A DNA stretch of 52,905 nt from Porogramme epimiltina (lineage: Eukaryota; Basidiomycota; Agaricomycetes; Polyporales; Polyporaceae), in contig FTLJ01000510.1 of the NCBI GenBank assembly GCA_900155495.1, forward strand, positions 1 to 52,905, in the 5' to 3' direction. Below, in pieces: positions 20,860-31,459 of the stretch. Made by a program: the position numbers and the translations under genes. Within the stretch, counting starts at the first letter, position 1. Each line of letters begins with the position of its first letter. The notes under the pieces are model-generated. The model was not told the origin of the DNA and did not search any database. It saw only the letters and a list, made by a program, of their open reading frames with translations.

Positions 20860-22338
20860 TTTATCCTTACTGACTGGCGTTGCGAATAGTGCTGCAGTAC
20901 TAGAGTGCGATGTATCACTTATTCATCACGATGTATTGATTCTGCTGTGATCATAATGTATGCTTTAGATTGGATGAGAATGGGCTAGGGCGAGATGTGA
21001 CACGCCCATTCTACTGCGTTATTGCTATACTCCCACCGGTCTGATTGCCCCCTCTATTTAGACGGTCTTGTGAGTGATTACTCTACACGGCAGAAGTTAA
21101 AGTTTCGAATACCGGAACGAACACTATGGCAGAGCCTGCTTACCGTGGATGGGCACCGCTTCATCAATTGTGTCTCTGTCCAGCGTCCCTTCCTCACTCC
21201 AGCCAGGCACCGCATCAGCCCCCTCTGGACCCTCCTCGAGGCCCTTGACCTTTCTTTGTTCATCGGCTAGAGAGCCCAGAATGACGTCAACCCGCCTTCA
21301 TCATACCACACGACCACTCCAGTCCCGGAGCATACGAGTTGATTGTATCCCAATGTATGGTCAACTCGGCTAGAACGTCCAGCCACACACAAGAGCACGC
21401 GGCTCTGCGTATTCCCAGCGGGATCTCACAAACACGGTTGTGTTCCGTCGGGTGGCAAGGGGCGCCAGTGAGTCAGGAACCAGTCCGGGGCGGAGCGAAC
21501 CGTGCACGGGGTCAACCTTCAATCATCGATGGGGCGCCACGAAGCATCCCGCGAAGCCTGCGGGAGGGGCCCCTTCCGGGGGGCCCCTCGGCCGGGGATG
21601 GGAACGGGAAGAACAGGCACATACAAATGCCGCCTACAGCGAAGCACAAGGTTGACGCACGGCGCTGGGCGTCTAGACTGCCGTTTTGAGGGCGTACTGC
21701 CGTCCCGCCCGGATATGCGGAATGCAAATGTCCAAGGAGGCTATATTGGGCTGTATTACTGATACAGGCCGTGGCGGCAATATGGCCGCCATGGACCATC
21801 CTCTGGAGCTCCTAGCTCCGCCGCTGGGACATGCTATTTACAAGGTTTTTTGCCAAGGGATGTGCCGGACATCGTGCCAACCGTGTGGCGTAGAAGTATT
21901 TACAAGCGGTGCTGTAGCGTAACTCCGAATCCTAGGACAGTGTGGATAGCAATGGGTATACGTGGACTGGGTGCGTGTGTACGAGTAGGCGTAAGAGTTC
22001 GTGAGGGGCGTTCAGAAAACTATCTACAGGGAGGAATATATATCGGTAGCAAAATGGCCGCAGCGCGGAGGAGAAATACATACGAAAACGGTAAATGAAA
22101 AAACGAAAGCGAGAAATAAAAATGTGAGGGTGCGGCGGGAAGGTCGTGAACGCATGAATGAGAACAAGGAGCAAGCAGAAAGGCCAGCACGTTTGCCAGA
22201 GACGCGCGTGAGGACAACAGACAACCGGAAGTGTCCTTTCAAACGATCGGTGTGAGAAGAGAATGCAGGGTTAAGAGGTATCAAAGCTGGAAGGACGCTG
22301 GCAGAGGAGCGAGCACTCGGAGGTCACAGTTAGCCGCT
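20860..22338. other. 1.5-kb intergenic region between convergent genes
   Basis: This holds the 3' flanks of the kinase gene and the following minus-strand gene. Short ORFs are present on both strands but none has coding character. A purine-rich stretch lies at about 22080-22200. Confidence 0.45.
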
Positions 22339-24019
22339 TCAGCTATAGGGAGGGCGCTGAGTAGATGCGGAGGCGGAGGACGAGCGAGCGCGAGAGCCGC
22401 CGGGAGCAAGGCCTTGTCGGGGCACCTGAAGGACCGCGTACGGAGAGGGACGGACGAGTTGAGGCTGGGGGAACCCGGGCGGCGGCGGACGCCAAGGTGC
22501 ACCTGGGGCGGCCTGACTGGGGCCCGGCTGCAGCTGCGAGCCAGGGAAGTCCGAGAACGCGAAGGCAGGCTCAGCCGCGCCGAAGACCTCGGGGGGAAAA
22601 TAGAGCTGGAGCTGGCTGGTGTTCGGGAGCTGGTCGAGCTGCTCCGGGACTGCGGCGGCGCGGGGGGCGCGCGGGGGTGAGCGACGCCCGGCGGCGGTGT
22701 GGGGGCGCGCGGGCGGCGTACCTGAGTGCGAGAACAGGGGCGAACCCCAGGGCGGCGGGCGCGGCGGCGCCCCGCGCGCGCCGACCGCGCTAGTGCTAGC
22801 GCCGTCGTCATAGTCCGCGGCGGTGTGCGGGTGCGCTGCCACGAGCCCCGTTACTGTCGCCGTTGTTGAGACCGAGGCCGCGTCGCCGATCGCCCAGAGG
22901 TCGTGGGTGGGGAGCTGCCAGTCGGGCGTCAAGGGGGGCAGGTCGAGCGCCTCGGCGGTGTCTGCGCCATCAACGCCATCAGCACGTCGGCGCGGTATGT
23001 GGTCGACGTGGGGGGCTTACCGGTCGGACCTACTGAGGGCGAGAAGTCTCCGAAGGCGAGGTCCATGTACGGAGAGGCGTCGGACTGGGTGCTGGGCGGG
23101 ATGCTGGCGCCGCCGAGAGAAAGAGGCGTATGCGGCGCCGGGGACGGGAAGTGCCAGGAGGCGTTGTCAGCTGTCGGAGATGGCTCGAAGTCGTCAGACC
23201 TGTGCCGATAGTGGTGGTGCGAGGGTGACATGAGAGGCAATGACATAGTCGAGGGCGGGCCAGCGAGCCGTGGAGGGGATTGAGGGGAGAACTGCCCACG
23301 TCCGACAGAGCCAGCCGAGGAGTGAGTGCCAGGCGTGTGTAGCCCTGCCCCATGCGAGACCGGTGACCATGGTTGGGCGCCGCGGAGCGGGTCCGGCGTA
23401 GGCATCGACGTCGACGGGGGCCAAGAGCTTGGGTCAGGAGAGTACGAGTCTGGCGACGCCAACATCTCCGGGGGAGCGTGACTCGAGCCCCTTCGGCTGC
23501 TGAACTGCCCTCCGGCGGCTTGAATTGTGGGCACATTCGGATGGCTGCTTGACGGACCATGCTTCGAGATAGATCCGCGACGACGTTTGGATGGGCCAGC
23601 TTCGGGCGGGGTGCGCTCGACCTCGAGGCGACCTACCAGCGCCGTTGAGGGCGCTTCGCGCGCACTGACACTGGGGCGGCGCTCACCGTGTTGCGTGCCG
23701 GCTGCGCCTTCCCTCCTCACGATCCTATTTCGCGCAGGGGCGGAAGGGGATCGCTGAGCAGGACGCACAGTGGCGTTACTGGAAATGGAGCCGGAGCTGG
23801 ACGGCAAATTGACCGGGGTTCGGGATTGATGCGAGATGCTTGGTGGTAGCGCTTCCGCAGCAGGCGTTAGTTGAAATTCCCCCTGAAAGGTTTCTTGCGG
23901 ACCCGGCCCCTCCTTGGGTCTACCAAACCATCTACGAGCCTTCAGGGGGGAATAGTCAGATAAACGTGCAATTTGGTTCAGCAACACTGAAGCCCACTCA
24001 CTGGACGCTTCTTGCCCAT
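22339..24019 (-). CDS. Ser/Pro-rich protein of unknown function
   Basis: Three exons (24002-24019, 23021-23939, 22339-22961) with introns of 62 and 59 nt give 519 residues. The first exon codes only MGKKRP, followed by ARRWFGRPKEG, a basic start that could be a nuclear signal together with PSKRRRGSI further on. The body is low complexity in Ser, Pro and His (for example SPSHHHYRHRSDDFEPSP), with many SP/TP sites. After the second intron a more ordered block appears (DTAEALDLPPLTPDWQLPTH, then DLWAIGD). Within the last exon an in-frame segment (between LFSHSG and VPEQLDQ) has donor and acceptor signals and could be an alternative intron. No domain was recognised; a regulatory or transcription-linked disordered protein would fit. 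Confidence 0.6.
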
Positions 24020-25348
24020 GGTCACTATGCTAGGTTCAGGCGGCGAGGAGAGCTGAGTTGGCAGGGGGAGCGTTGGGGAGTGTGGGGGGAGGAACGATGT
24101 ACTCGGGAGACCTTTATTCATAACTCTAACTGCCGCATTGCGAGGATGTCGGAAGTCACAGGCTGCGCTGCCTTTGGGTGACGGCTCCCTCAACCAGTTC
24201 TCCCGCCTCCAGCCGACTTCTGCGAAGGCGCGATCTCGATAGCCGCTAGACGATAGGCAGTGCACTGCATGTGCGCATGAATGAGCGGAGAACATGGACT
24301 GCCGTACACACAGCTCTCCGCCGGCTGAACGGAGGACAGGGAGCGACGGGCGGGGGGCCGGACCATCCTGTACACAAATGGCAACGGGCGCGCCGACTCG
24401 CCTGTCAGAGGACTCAGGGCACTGCTCCGCCTGTGCTACCGTGCACATGCAAATGGCAATCCGTCCGTGAACCGTGCAGCACTTATAGCAAGTTATCCGC
24501 TAAGCAGCATCCGGGCTGCGATATCCCCCTTCTTTCTTGCCCGCTTGCCGCGTGACTATGCAGGGTCATTGAACTCTGGAAGACCTGGGCGTGGGCGCTT
24601 CGGACCGGGCGACACTGGCAGGGACTGGACCCGCCACGCGCAGGGCACCGCCCATCTCGAACCTTAAATGAGACTTGGAACGGGGAACGCGACAATGTAA
24701 GGAACGCCCCCGAGGCGGGATTACGGCAGCAACCGAAGTCCACGAGCAGCCAAGAACGGAAACGAGGCACTCACACGACGTAATGTACGAAATTCCCAGG
24801 ATGGCCCACTCACGACGTTTGCCAGGCACTGCGCCAGATCACTAACAGATGTCTCGGCCCGCCGTGATCGTCAAATCAGATCGATTGGTGGTACAGTCTC
24901 TGTGCTGGATAGGGGCAGAGGCACTGGGAAAGGCATCTGTGAGCTCGAGGCCTACGGCGGAAAAGAGCTGGTTCTACAACGCGTTTGTAGCCCGTCGCCA
25001 CCCGTTTAGCCGAGAGGTACCATCCTGGGTGGCTGACAGCTTCGCTACCCACGCGCAGCCGCACAGCGATCGTCACTGACGGACACCCGTGGCGTGTCTA
25101 CTGACGCCGCGGGACCGGCTCATCATACCGGGCGCGTGGACATAACGTGGGTCCCTCCATCCACGCGAATGGGATCAGCCACTGCCCGCACATCCTATGT
25201 TGATCGCATTTGAACATCATTTCGTGTGACGAGGACAGCCCACTTACATCCGAATGGACCCCGCCAGGCCTATAGTGTGTGTAAGCAGGAGGCGACTTTC
25301 TTGAAGACCGGGCACTTACGATCAAGGTCGGAGAGATGCTACAATTTC
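24020..25348. other. 1.3-kb intergenic region
   Basis: It should contain the promoter of the Ser/Pro-rich gene and the 3' UTR of the dynactin-like gene. No ORF, RNA gene or repeat stands out. Confidence 0.45.
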
Positions 25349-26958
25349 TTACTCATAACCCAACTTTCGCCTCTCCTCCCGGTCCTTCGCCAATCTATCA
25401 ACTTCGTCTTCCGCGTCTCTTATCGTCTCGTCCCAGGACACGAAGAGTTCGGACAATGTGTCCACCTGCGGAAATCAGTGGCTCGTATCTCTATTGAATG
25501 CTCGCAGCTTACGTTCGTAGCGTAATGATTCATGAGAAGCGCAATGCGCTTCTCTAAATCGGCCGCCATTCGCGAGTCCTCTTCGTGTGCCTTGAGTAAT
25601 GTGTCTAGTCTTGGCTGCAGCGCCTCGTAGTCGCCGAGCTTTCCGGCCCCGGTCACGCCCTTCCCCTCCAGGGCGTTGATTTCCTTTAGATCTCGTTCAG
25701 CGGCACGAATGTCCGTTTCCATCTCTGACAGGAACGCTTCCAGTTCTGTCGCAGTCATGTTCTCGTACGTAGGGGGGTTCACCGTTCCCGAGAGCGCGAA
25801 GGCGGGGGTGAGCATGTGTGCGTACTGTTCGTCTAGATGCAGTACACGGTGAGTTCAATGACTACGCGAACTATGGAATGATGAAACAGGGTCGCAGAAT
25901 CAGCACGGTATAGCTTCACATCTCCAAACGGCGGTACGATGGCCATCATCTGTGGCAGAGGCGCTGAGAGAGCAGATCTTTGTGGCCTGGAGCGGCGTAG
26001 TTGCAACTAGCCGTACACAGAGCAAGAGGTCCCCGGCAGGTGGGCGACCAGCAATATGTCAAGAGGCTATGTAGGCTCTCCAAGATTGGCAAGGTGGGGT
26101 AAGGGTCCGGGGCTCGGTCAGCGTGCGGAGAGCACGGCTGGTGAAGACGATGGTAGTCCCCAGTTAAAGTTCACTTTCACTGACTTGTGTGGCGCGAAGC
26201 CGGTAATAGCAAATGCAGTGATACCCAAACGCATGATCGCGGCTCAGGACCCGTTTCCCGTTTTCATCGCAGCAGTTGAAGACGATGGAAATGGGAGCCG
26301 GCGGTAACTCCGAGAGTCGGGACTTGCTACTCCATCGAATTGGTCGTAGACGTCATCCCTGCTTTGCGATTGGGAAGGGACGCATGCCTCGACTAGTCGA
26401 CTTCCATTTCCACCGGCTGAACTCGTATGAAGGAAGCCACAAGGCATCATTGCAGTAGCAATTTGAGCACAAAGGGGGTACTTGTATCTGGGCGCGGCGC
26501 AGCAAGGACGCCTCCCGAGAGCGTGGGGTCGACAAGGTTCGGACGAACAGGAACTCACATCGATCCATGAAGCGTTTCAGCGAGTCGTTTGACTGCGCAA
26601 CGGAGTCCAGCCGTCGCTGGAGGTCTTCCGCGCGGCGAGATAATGTCTCCCCATCCTTGAGTTTCTCAGGCCGCGCCCCGCCCCTGGCCGCCTGGTCTCC
26701 GATATCGTGCTTCGCGCCAAAGAGCAGGGTCTCCAGCCACCGGAGCCGCAGCTCGAGGGCCAGGGCGGGGGAGATGGCGGGCGGTGCTGGGTGCGCCGCC
26801 GCGCCGGGTGCCTCAGCGCGCTCGTCAATGTCGACGTCCGAGAAGGAGTGGACTGGGGCGGCGTTGAGGTGCGGGGGCGGTGAGGAGGGCGGCGTAGAGG
26901 TCGAGATGACGCGCTGGCGTTGGACGTCGCCTAGGAAGACGCTGCCGATGGCGGACAT
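25349..26958 (-). CDS. Dynactin subunit p24 (DCTN3)-like protein
   Basis: Three exons (26559-26958, 25513-25832, 25349-25465) give 278 residues. The first intron is 726 nt, far longer than others here; the second is 47 nt. Residues 1-60 are a disordered Pro/Ala leader. The rest is helical and coiled: LELRLRWLETLLFGAKHD resembles the N-terminal LERWVYG-type helix of animal p24, SLKRFMDRYEQYAHMLTP the middle, and VDTLSELFVSWDETIRDAED the final FVQWDE-type helix. The order of these three landmarks supports the call. p24 sits in the dynactin shoulder and links p150 and p50 for dynein transport. The identity rests on weak coiled-coil similarity, so another coiled-coil protein remains possible. Splice joins at Y (TAY codon split by the long intron) keep the frame. 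Confidence 0.6.
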
Positions 26959-27314
26959 GACAGAGGCGGCGGCGGCGTCGGGGGGTAACCGGGAGCGAGG
27001 GGGGTGGGCGCAGGGCGACGACGGGCAGGGGCGATGGCGGTGAGGACAATGGGCGCGGCAGGCGGGGCCGCGCGAGGCAGTGTGGCCCCAGGCGCGAGTG
27101 TGGCACCGGCGCTTCTGCCTTGTCGGACTTGGACGCGTCCCGCCACACCCCGCCTGCTGCTCGCTCTCCTCTACCACCACCGCGCCGCCCGTCTGCCTTC
27201 GCTGCCCCCGCACCCCGCAATGTCGTGCGTAACGCCCAGTCCTGTGCGCGCGCATAAATCACTGATCCCGGCCGCCGTCGCAGAGAGACAGAGAAGCCCA
27301 CCGCAGACCCTGCG
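26959..27314. promoter_or_regulatory. Divergent promoter region (dynactin-like / histone chaperone genes)
   Basis: The 356 bp between two start codons on opposite strands must carry both promoters. It is GC-rich, with no TATA box that I could place. Long open frames here on both strands are a by-product of base composition. Confidence 0.5.
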
Positions 27315-28726
27315 ATGTCGCTCGAAGACACCATTGAACATGCCAAACGCGCCTTCGCGCTCAAAAAATACGAACAGGCCGTGGAGCACTACGCGTCTGC
27401 GCTCGAGCTGGTGTGAGTAACACGTCCCGGCGCGTCCAGCACCGTGTTCTGACCTCCCAGCGCGTGACAGCACAAAGACACAAGGCGAGGATGCACCGGA
27501 GACCGCAGACTTGTACTTCTCGTACGGCAAGGCACTGCTCGAGAACGCGATAACGCAGAGCTCTGTGCTGGGGAAGCAGGACCCTGATGATTCACTCGAG
27601 GACGAGCAAGGTGCGCACCACCCTCTAGCGCCCTGTTCAGCCACACCGGCTCTGACCACGCGCAACCTCCGGTAGAGGCAAGTAACAGTGGCGCGTTCCT
27701 GTCATTCTCGGGCGACGCGGAAGACGAACCTGTAGACCTGTTCGCCAGTGCACAGAAGGCCGTCGAGGAGATGGACGCTGCGGAGCAGGAGGAAGACGAG
27801 GACGCGGAGCCCGAGGACGACTTCAACGCTGCCTGGGAAGTCCTCGACCTGGCGCGCGCAATCTTCGAGAAACAGCAGGATGAGTCCGACGAGGTGAAGC
27901 TGAAGCTCGCGGAAGTATTCATCACGCTCGGAGACGTGTCACTAGAGACAGGTACGTCCGCCGCCCCATGACCGGTGTGGCGTTTTCCGAACGTGTTCGC
28001 AGAGAAATTCGACCAAGCCATCTCCGACTATACTGCCGGCCTCGCTATCAAGGATGAGCTCCTTCCTCTCTCTTCGCGGCAGATCGCAGAGGCGCACTAC
28101 AAGCTGAGCATCGTGCTCGACCTCACCTCCGGCCGCTTAGGCGACTCCATCGTCCACGCGGAGCGGGCGCTGAACAGCGTCGAGGCGCGTCTTGCCGAGC
28201 TTCGTGATGCGCTGAGCGGACAGGGCCTTGTCAAACCAGAGCCGACAGACACGAAAGGCAAGGGAAAGGGAAAGGCCACTGGGCCGGCGTTGCTCGGCGA
28301 CGATGCAGTGTCTCTCATGACAAGAAGCCAAATGGAAGCCGAGGAGAAGGAGCTCCAGGGTCTCAGAGAGGATCTCGCGCTGAAGGTGCGTGCGCTTCAT
28401 ACCCGCCCTCACCGCCTCCGCTGACCGTCTCCCGAGCACAGGTCGAGGAGCTCAAGACGTCCCCGAACGAGCCCGCAGAGTCCGCACCAGCGATGGCCGC
28501 GAAGGCGCTTGACGCGGAGCTCAACGCGCCCACGGCCCCAACCGCAGCAGCGCCTGGGAAGGCCGAGGTGAATGACCTCACAGGGCTCGTCAAGAAGAAA
28601 AAGAAAAACGTCGACGCCAATGGCGATCCTTCTCCTGCGAACGGCTCTGCGAAGCGGAAGGCAGAAGACGACGCCGACGACTCGCAGTCAGAGAAGAAGG
28701 CGAAGCTGGAAGAGACGACTTCATGA
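27315..28726 (+). CDS. NASP/Hif1/Sim3-type histone chaperone
   Basis: Five exons (27315-27412, 27471-27610, 27676-27951, 28003-28385, 28442-28726), introns 51-65 nt, give 393 residues. The first repeat (AKRAFALKKYEQAVEHYASA) is a TPR helix pair, followed by ADLYFSYGKALLENAI, which is the SHNi-TPR signature of NASP. An acidic insertion interrupts the repeats (VEEMDAAEQEEDEDAEPEDD), as in the family. TPRs resume with AWEVLDLARAIFEKQQ, VFITLGDVSLETEKFDQAIS and AEAHYKLSIVLDLTSG, and a coiled segment follows (QMEAEEKELQGLREDLALK). The C-terminus carries basic clusters (LVKKKKKN, AKRKAED, EKKAKLEE) that suit nuclear import. These proteins bind H3 or H3-H4 and supply them to chromatin or, as Sim3, deliver CENP-A. 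The gene shares a divergent promoter with the dynactin-like gene. Confidence 0.85.
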
Positions 28727-28878
28727 GCCCCCCACCCCACTATGGGCGCCTACGATTCCCTCATACCACGCCGCTTCGTTCATACCATCTGTATCGATAC
28801 TTCGCACACTGTTAATACACTGCTCTGTCGCTTTCCTCTCCCTCTTCTCGCATTGCCACCTACTTACATACCAACCAC

Positions 28879-30424
28879 TCAAAAAGGCACCTGAGCGGCC
28901 TCGATCCGCCGGTGCTTGTACGCCCTCTTCCCCTCCCCGCTCCCAAACTCCCCGACGACGTGCCCCTCCGCGCCGCCGCTGCGCATCACGTACTTGTACG
29001 TCACGAGCCCCTCGAGGCCGACCGGGCCGCGCGCGTGGATGCGCCCGGTGCTGATCCCGACCTCCGTGCCGAACCCGTAGCGGAAGCCGTCCGCGAAGCG
29101 CGTGCTCGCGTTCACGAACGTCCCCGCCGAGTCGACGCCGCGGCAGAACGTGCGCGCCGCGGCCGCGTCCTCGGCGACGATCGCGTCCGTGTGGTGCGAA
29201 GAGTGCGCGTTGATGTGCGCGATCGCGGCCGCGAGCGAGGGCACGGTGAGCACGGAGAGCGTCAGGGAGAGGTGCTCGGTCGTGTACGCGTCGGGCCCGG
29301 CGGCGGACGCGTGCGTGGAGAGGTTGGATGGGGCGGGGTCGAGGGATGTGAGGGCGGCAAGGGAGGGCGCGTCGCAGAGGAGGGTGACGTCTTTTGCGAG
29401 GAGCGCGCGAGCGATGTCTGGCCAGATGGTGGGAATGACGGATTGGTGGAGGATGAGAGTCTCCGCGGCGTTGCATGCTGCCGGGTAGTCGATCTAAAGT
29501 CTCATGTTAGCGCTAGTGGACAAAGTGGCGTAGATGCATGGTGTGTACCTTGGAATCAACTGCTACACGGACCGCCTTTTTAGGGTCTGCGGACGCGTCG
29601 ATGTAGACAGCACATAGCCCGTCTGCATGACCCATGACAGGGATCCGGGTGCTGTTTTGGATGTTCCGAACGAGACTGTTGCTGCCTCGCGGGATCACAA
29701 GATCGATGTACTGGTCGAGCTCGAGCAGTGCGGACACCTCTGCTCTGGTCTGGATGGTCTGGATGTATGTTGCGGGCAGCTGCGTTCTAGAGAGCGCGGT
29801 TTGAATGGCCTTCGAGAGTAACTGAGCTGTCTCATTTGACTCTTTCCCGCCCTTCAGAATAGCGGCGTTTCCTACGGGGTTCATTAGCCTACAGTTGACC
29901 GCCGTTCGAAGGGGCCTTACCTGATTTTATAGCGAGCGATGCAATGTTGACGACGACCTCCGGCCGTGCCTCGAAGATGACCAAGAGAACGCCAATCGGA
30001 CATGAAACTCGGTATAGCTCCAAGCCATCATCAAGTTCGGAGGCGTATGTTACAGTTCCATTAGGGTCTGGGAGGTTGGCGACATCAGTAACTCCCTGGA
30101 GCATGGAGTCCCACTTGTCGCCCTTGTTTAAGTCAAGACGCTTCAAGAGGGCGCTTGACATGCATCCAGCGTCGACCTCTTTCTGTGCAGCCTAGAAGAA
30201 AATATTGGTACAGTCCACAACTATTAGTCTCCACGCGATGGTGAAATGTGCACCTCAAGGTCCAAGCGGTTTGCCGCCAGTATAGCGTCTTTTGCGGCCT
30301 CGAGTTCATTGCGAATCTCTTGCAGAGCCTTTACGCGTTCTTCGGCCGGAATGAGCTGAGATGCCTGGAAGGCATCTTTTGCGGCTCGTGCGATAGATGT
30401 TGCCACTGATGTGTCGGAAGACAT
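28879..30424 (-). CDS. PRO2: Gamma-glutamyl phosphate reductase
   Basis: This NADPH-dependent enzyme reduces gamma-glutamyl phosphate to glutamate semialdehyde, the second step of proline synthesis, in the cytosol. Four exons (30254-30424, 29921-30191, 29549-29871, 28879-29493), introns 49-62 nt, give 459 residues, the usual length. ALDH-fold landmarks are present: CPIGVLLVIFEARPEVVVNI, then ASLAIKSGNAAILKGGKESN for the NADPH-binding region, RGSNSLVRNIQNSTRIPVMG, and the catalytic Cys in YPAACNAAETL. The FVNASTRFADGFRYGFGTEV and GISTGRIHARGPVGLEGLVT blocks close the fold. The end is RIEAAQVPF. An in-frame TTG precedes the true ATG. It is convergent with the histone chaperone gene, whose stop lies about 150 bp away. 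Confidence 0.97.
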
Positions 30425-31459
30425 CAACTTCGTTCGAAGGCTTGAGGACCACTTGTTGGGCGAATGGCGAGTAAAGCCTGTGTTGACTTAGTTCTGACTC
30501 GAAGGTGCTCTTTGGGGAACAACTGTAGACGCGTGTGCAAGGGCGTTACGTAAAAAGGATTCAAGCGCTCAACGGGAGTAGAGTGACTCCTACGACGGCC
30601 CCAAATATTATTAGACCCAAAGGGAACCCAACTCAGCTCAAGCAGTGATGCACAGCGTCATAGTGCATATGATTCGACGAATTAGATTGTATAACATGCT
30701 GCCGTCAAGTAGAGATATGTTCTTACGGCTCAATTGACGATGGTCCCTATTTTTGTGAGTAGAAATGCATATGATACAAGGCGAGCGCCACCCAAGTCTT
30801 GTATACTTGCTTGTAAACGGACTTGGTGGGTGTAGTGTTTGTCAAATTTCCTAATTACTCCCCCAGCATATCTGGTAAATGGACGGTGTATGGTCCGATT
30901 CGTACTATGGTCAGATCTGTACTTCCTTGCACCCATCGAGCATCCAGCAGCCGCACTCACAAAATCTCGGTCAAACTATACAATTACGCCGGGTATCCTC
31001 TCTGAACGAGACGCACTAACAACGGTGCGGGTGTGTAAAGTACTGCCGCCCCATCCCCGGGGTCTGCAAACGCGGCGTGCCGCCCCTTCCGAACATCGAG
31101 TCCAGTCCCCTCGCCCCTGTCCACTCCCTCCTCCCCATCCACCAAAGCCAAGACGAAGAAACGACGGAAAGAAAGCAGGGAGTGTCTGTACGTAGCCAAA
31201 ACAAGGAGGCAGAGAAAGTGGAAAGTGGAAAGGAGCGCAGAGAGATCAGAACCCAGGGGTCGGGCCGCGGATGTCCTCGTCGGACGGAGCATGTACATGT
31301 ACAAATCAAAGAGGGACTGCGGAAGTAACTACCTAACTAAGGAACGGACCCGCACGACAGCAGGAATAAGGTGCGAGGTGCCCGGACTGGAGACAAGGAC
31401 GAGGAAAGGGAGCGAGGGGCCAACAGCCGCAGATACGCCTGGCACATAAGCGCCTAAGC
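30425..31459. other. 1-kb intergenic region
   Basis: It contains the promoter of the proline gene and the 3' flank of the AP180 gene. Short ORFs only; no RNA gene or repeat was seen. Confidence 0.45.

Noticed and set aside
26353..27255. Reading the dynactin-like gene as one 300-residue ORF
   Set aside because: The parts before MSAIGS and after FMDRC are Arg/Cys-rich and unlike a protein; a donor at FMDR and an acceptor at 25832 connect it to the p24-like second half.
28721..29476. A 251-codon Arg/His-rich frame on the minus strand
   Set aside because: Overlaps the last exon of gamma-glutamyl phosphate reductase in another frame; composition is that of GC-rich shadow frames.
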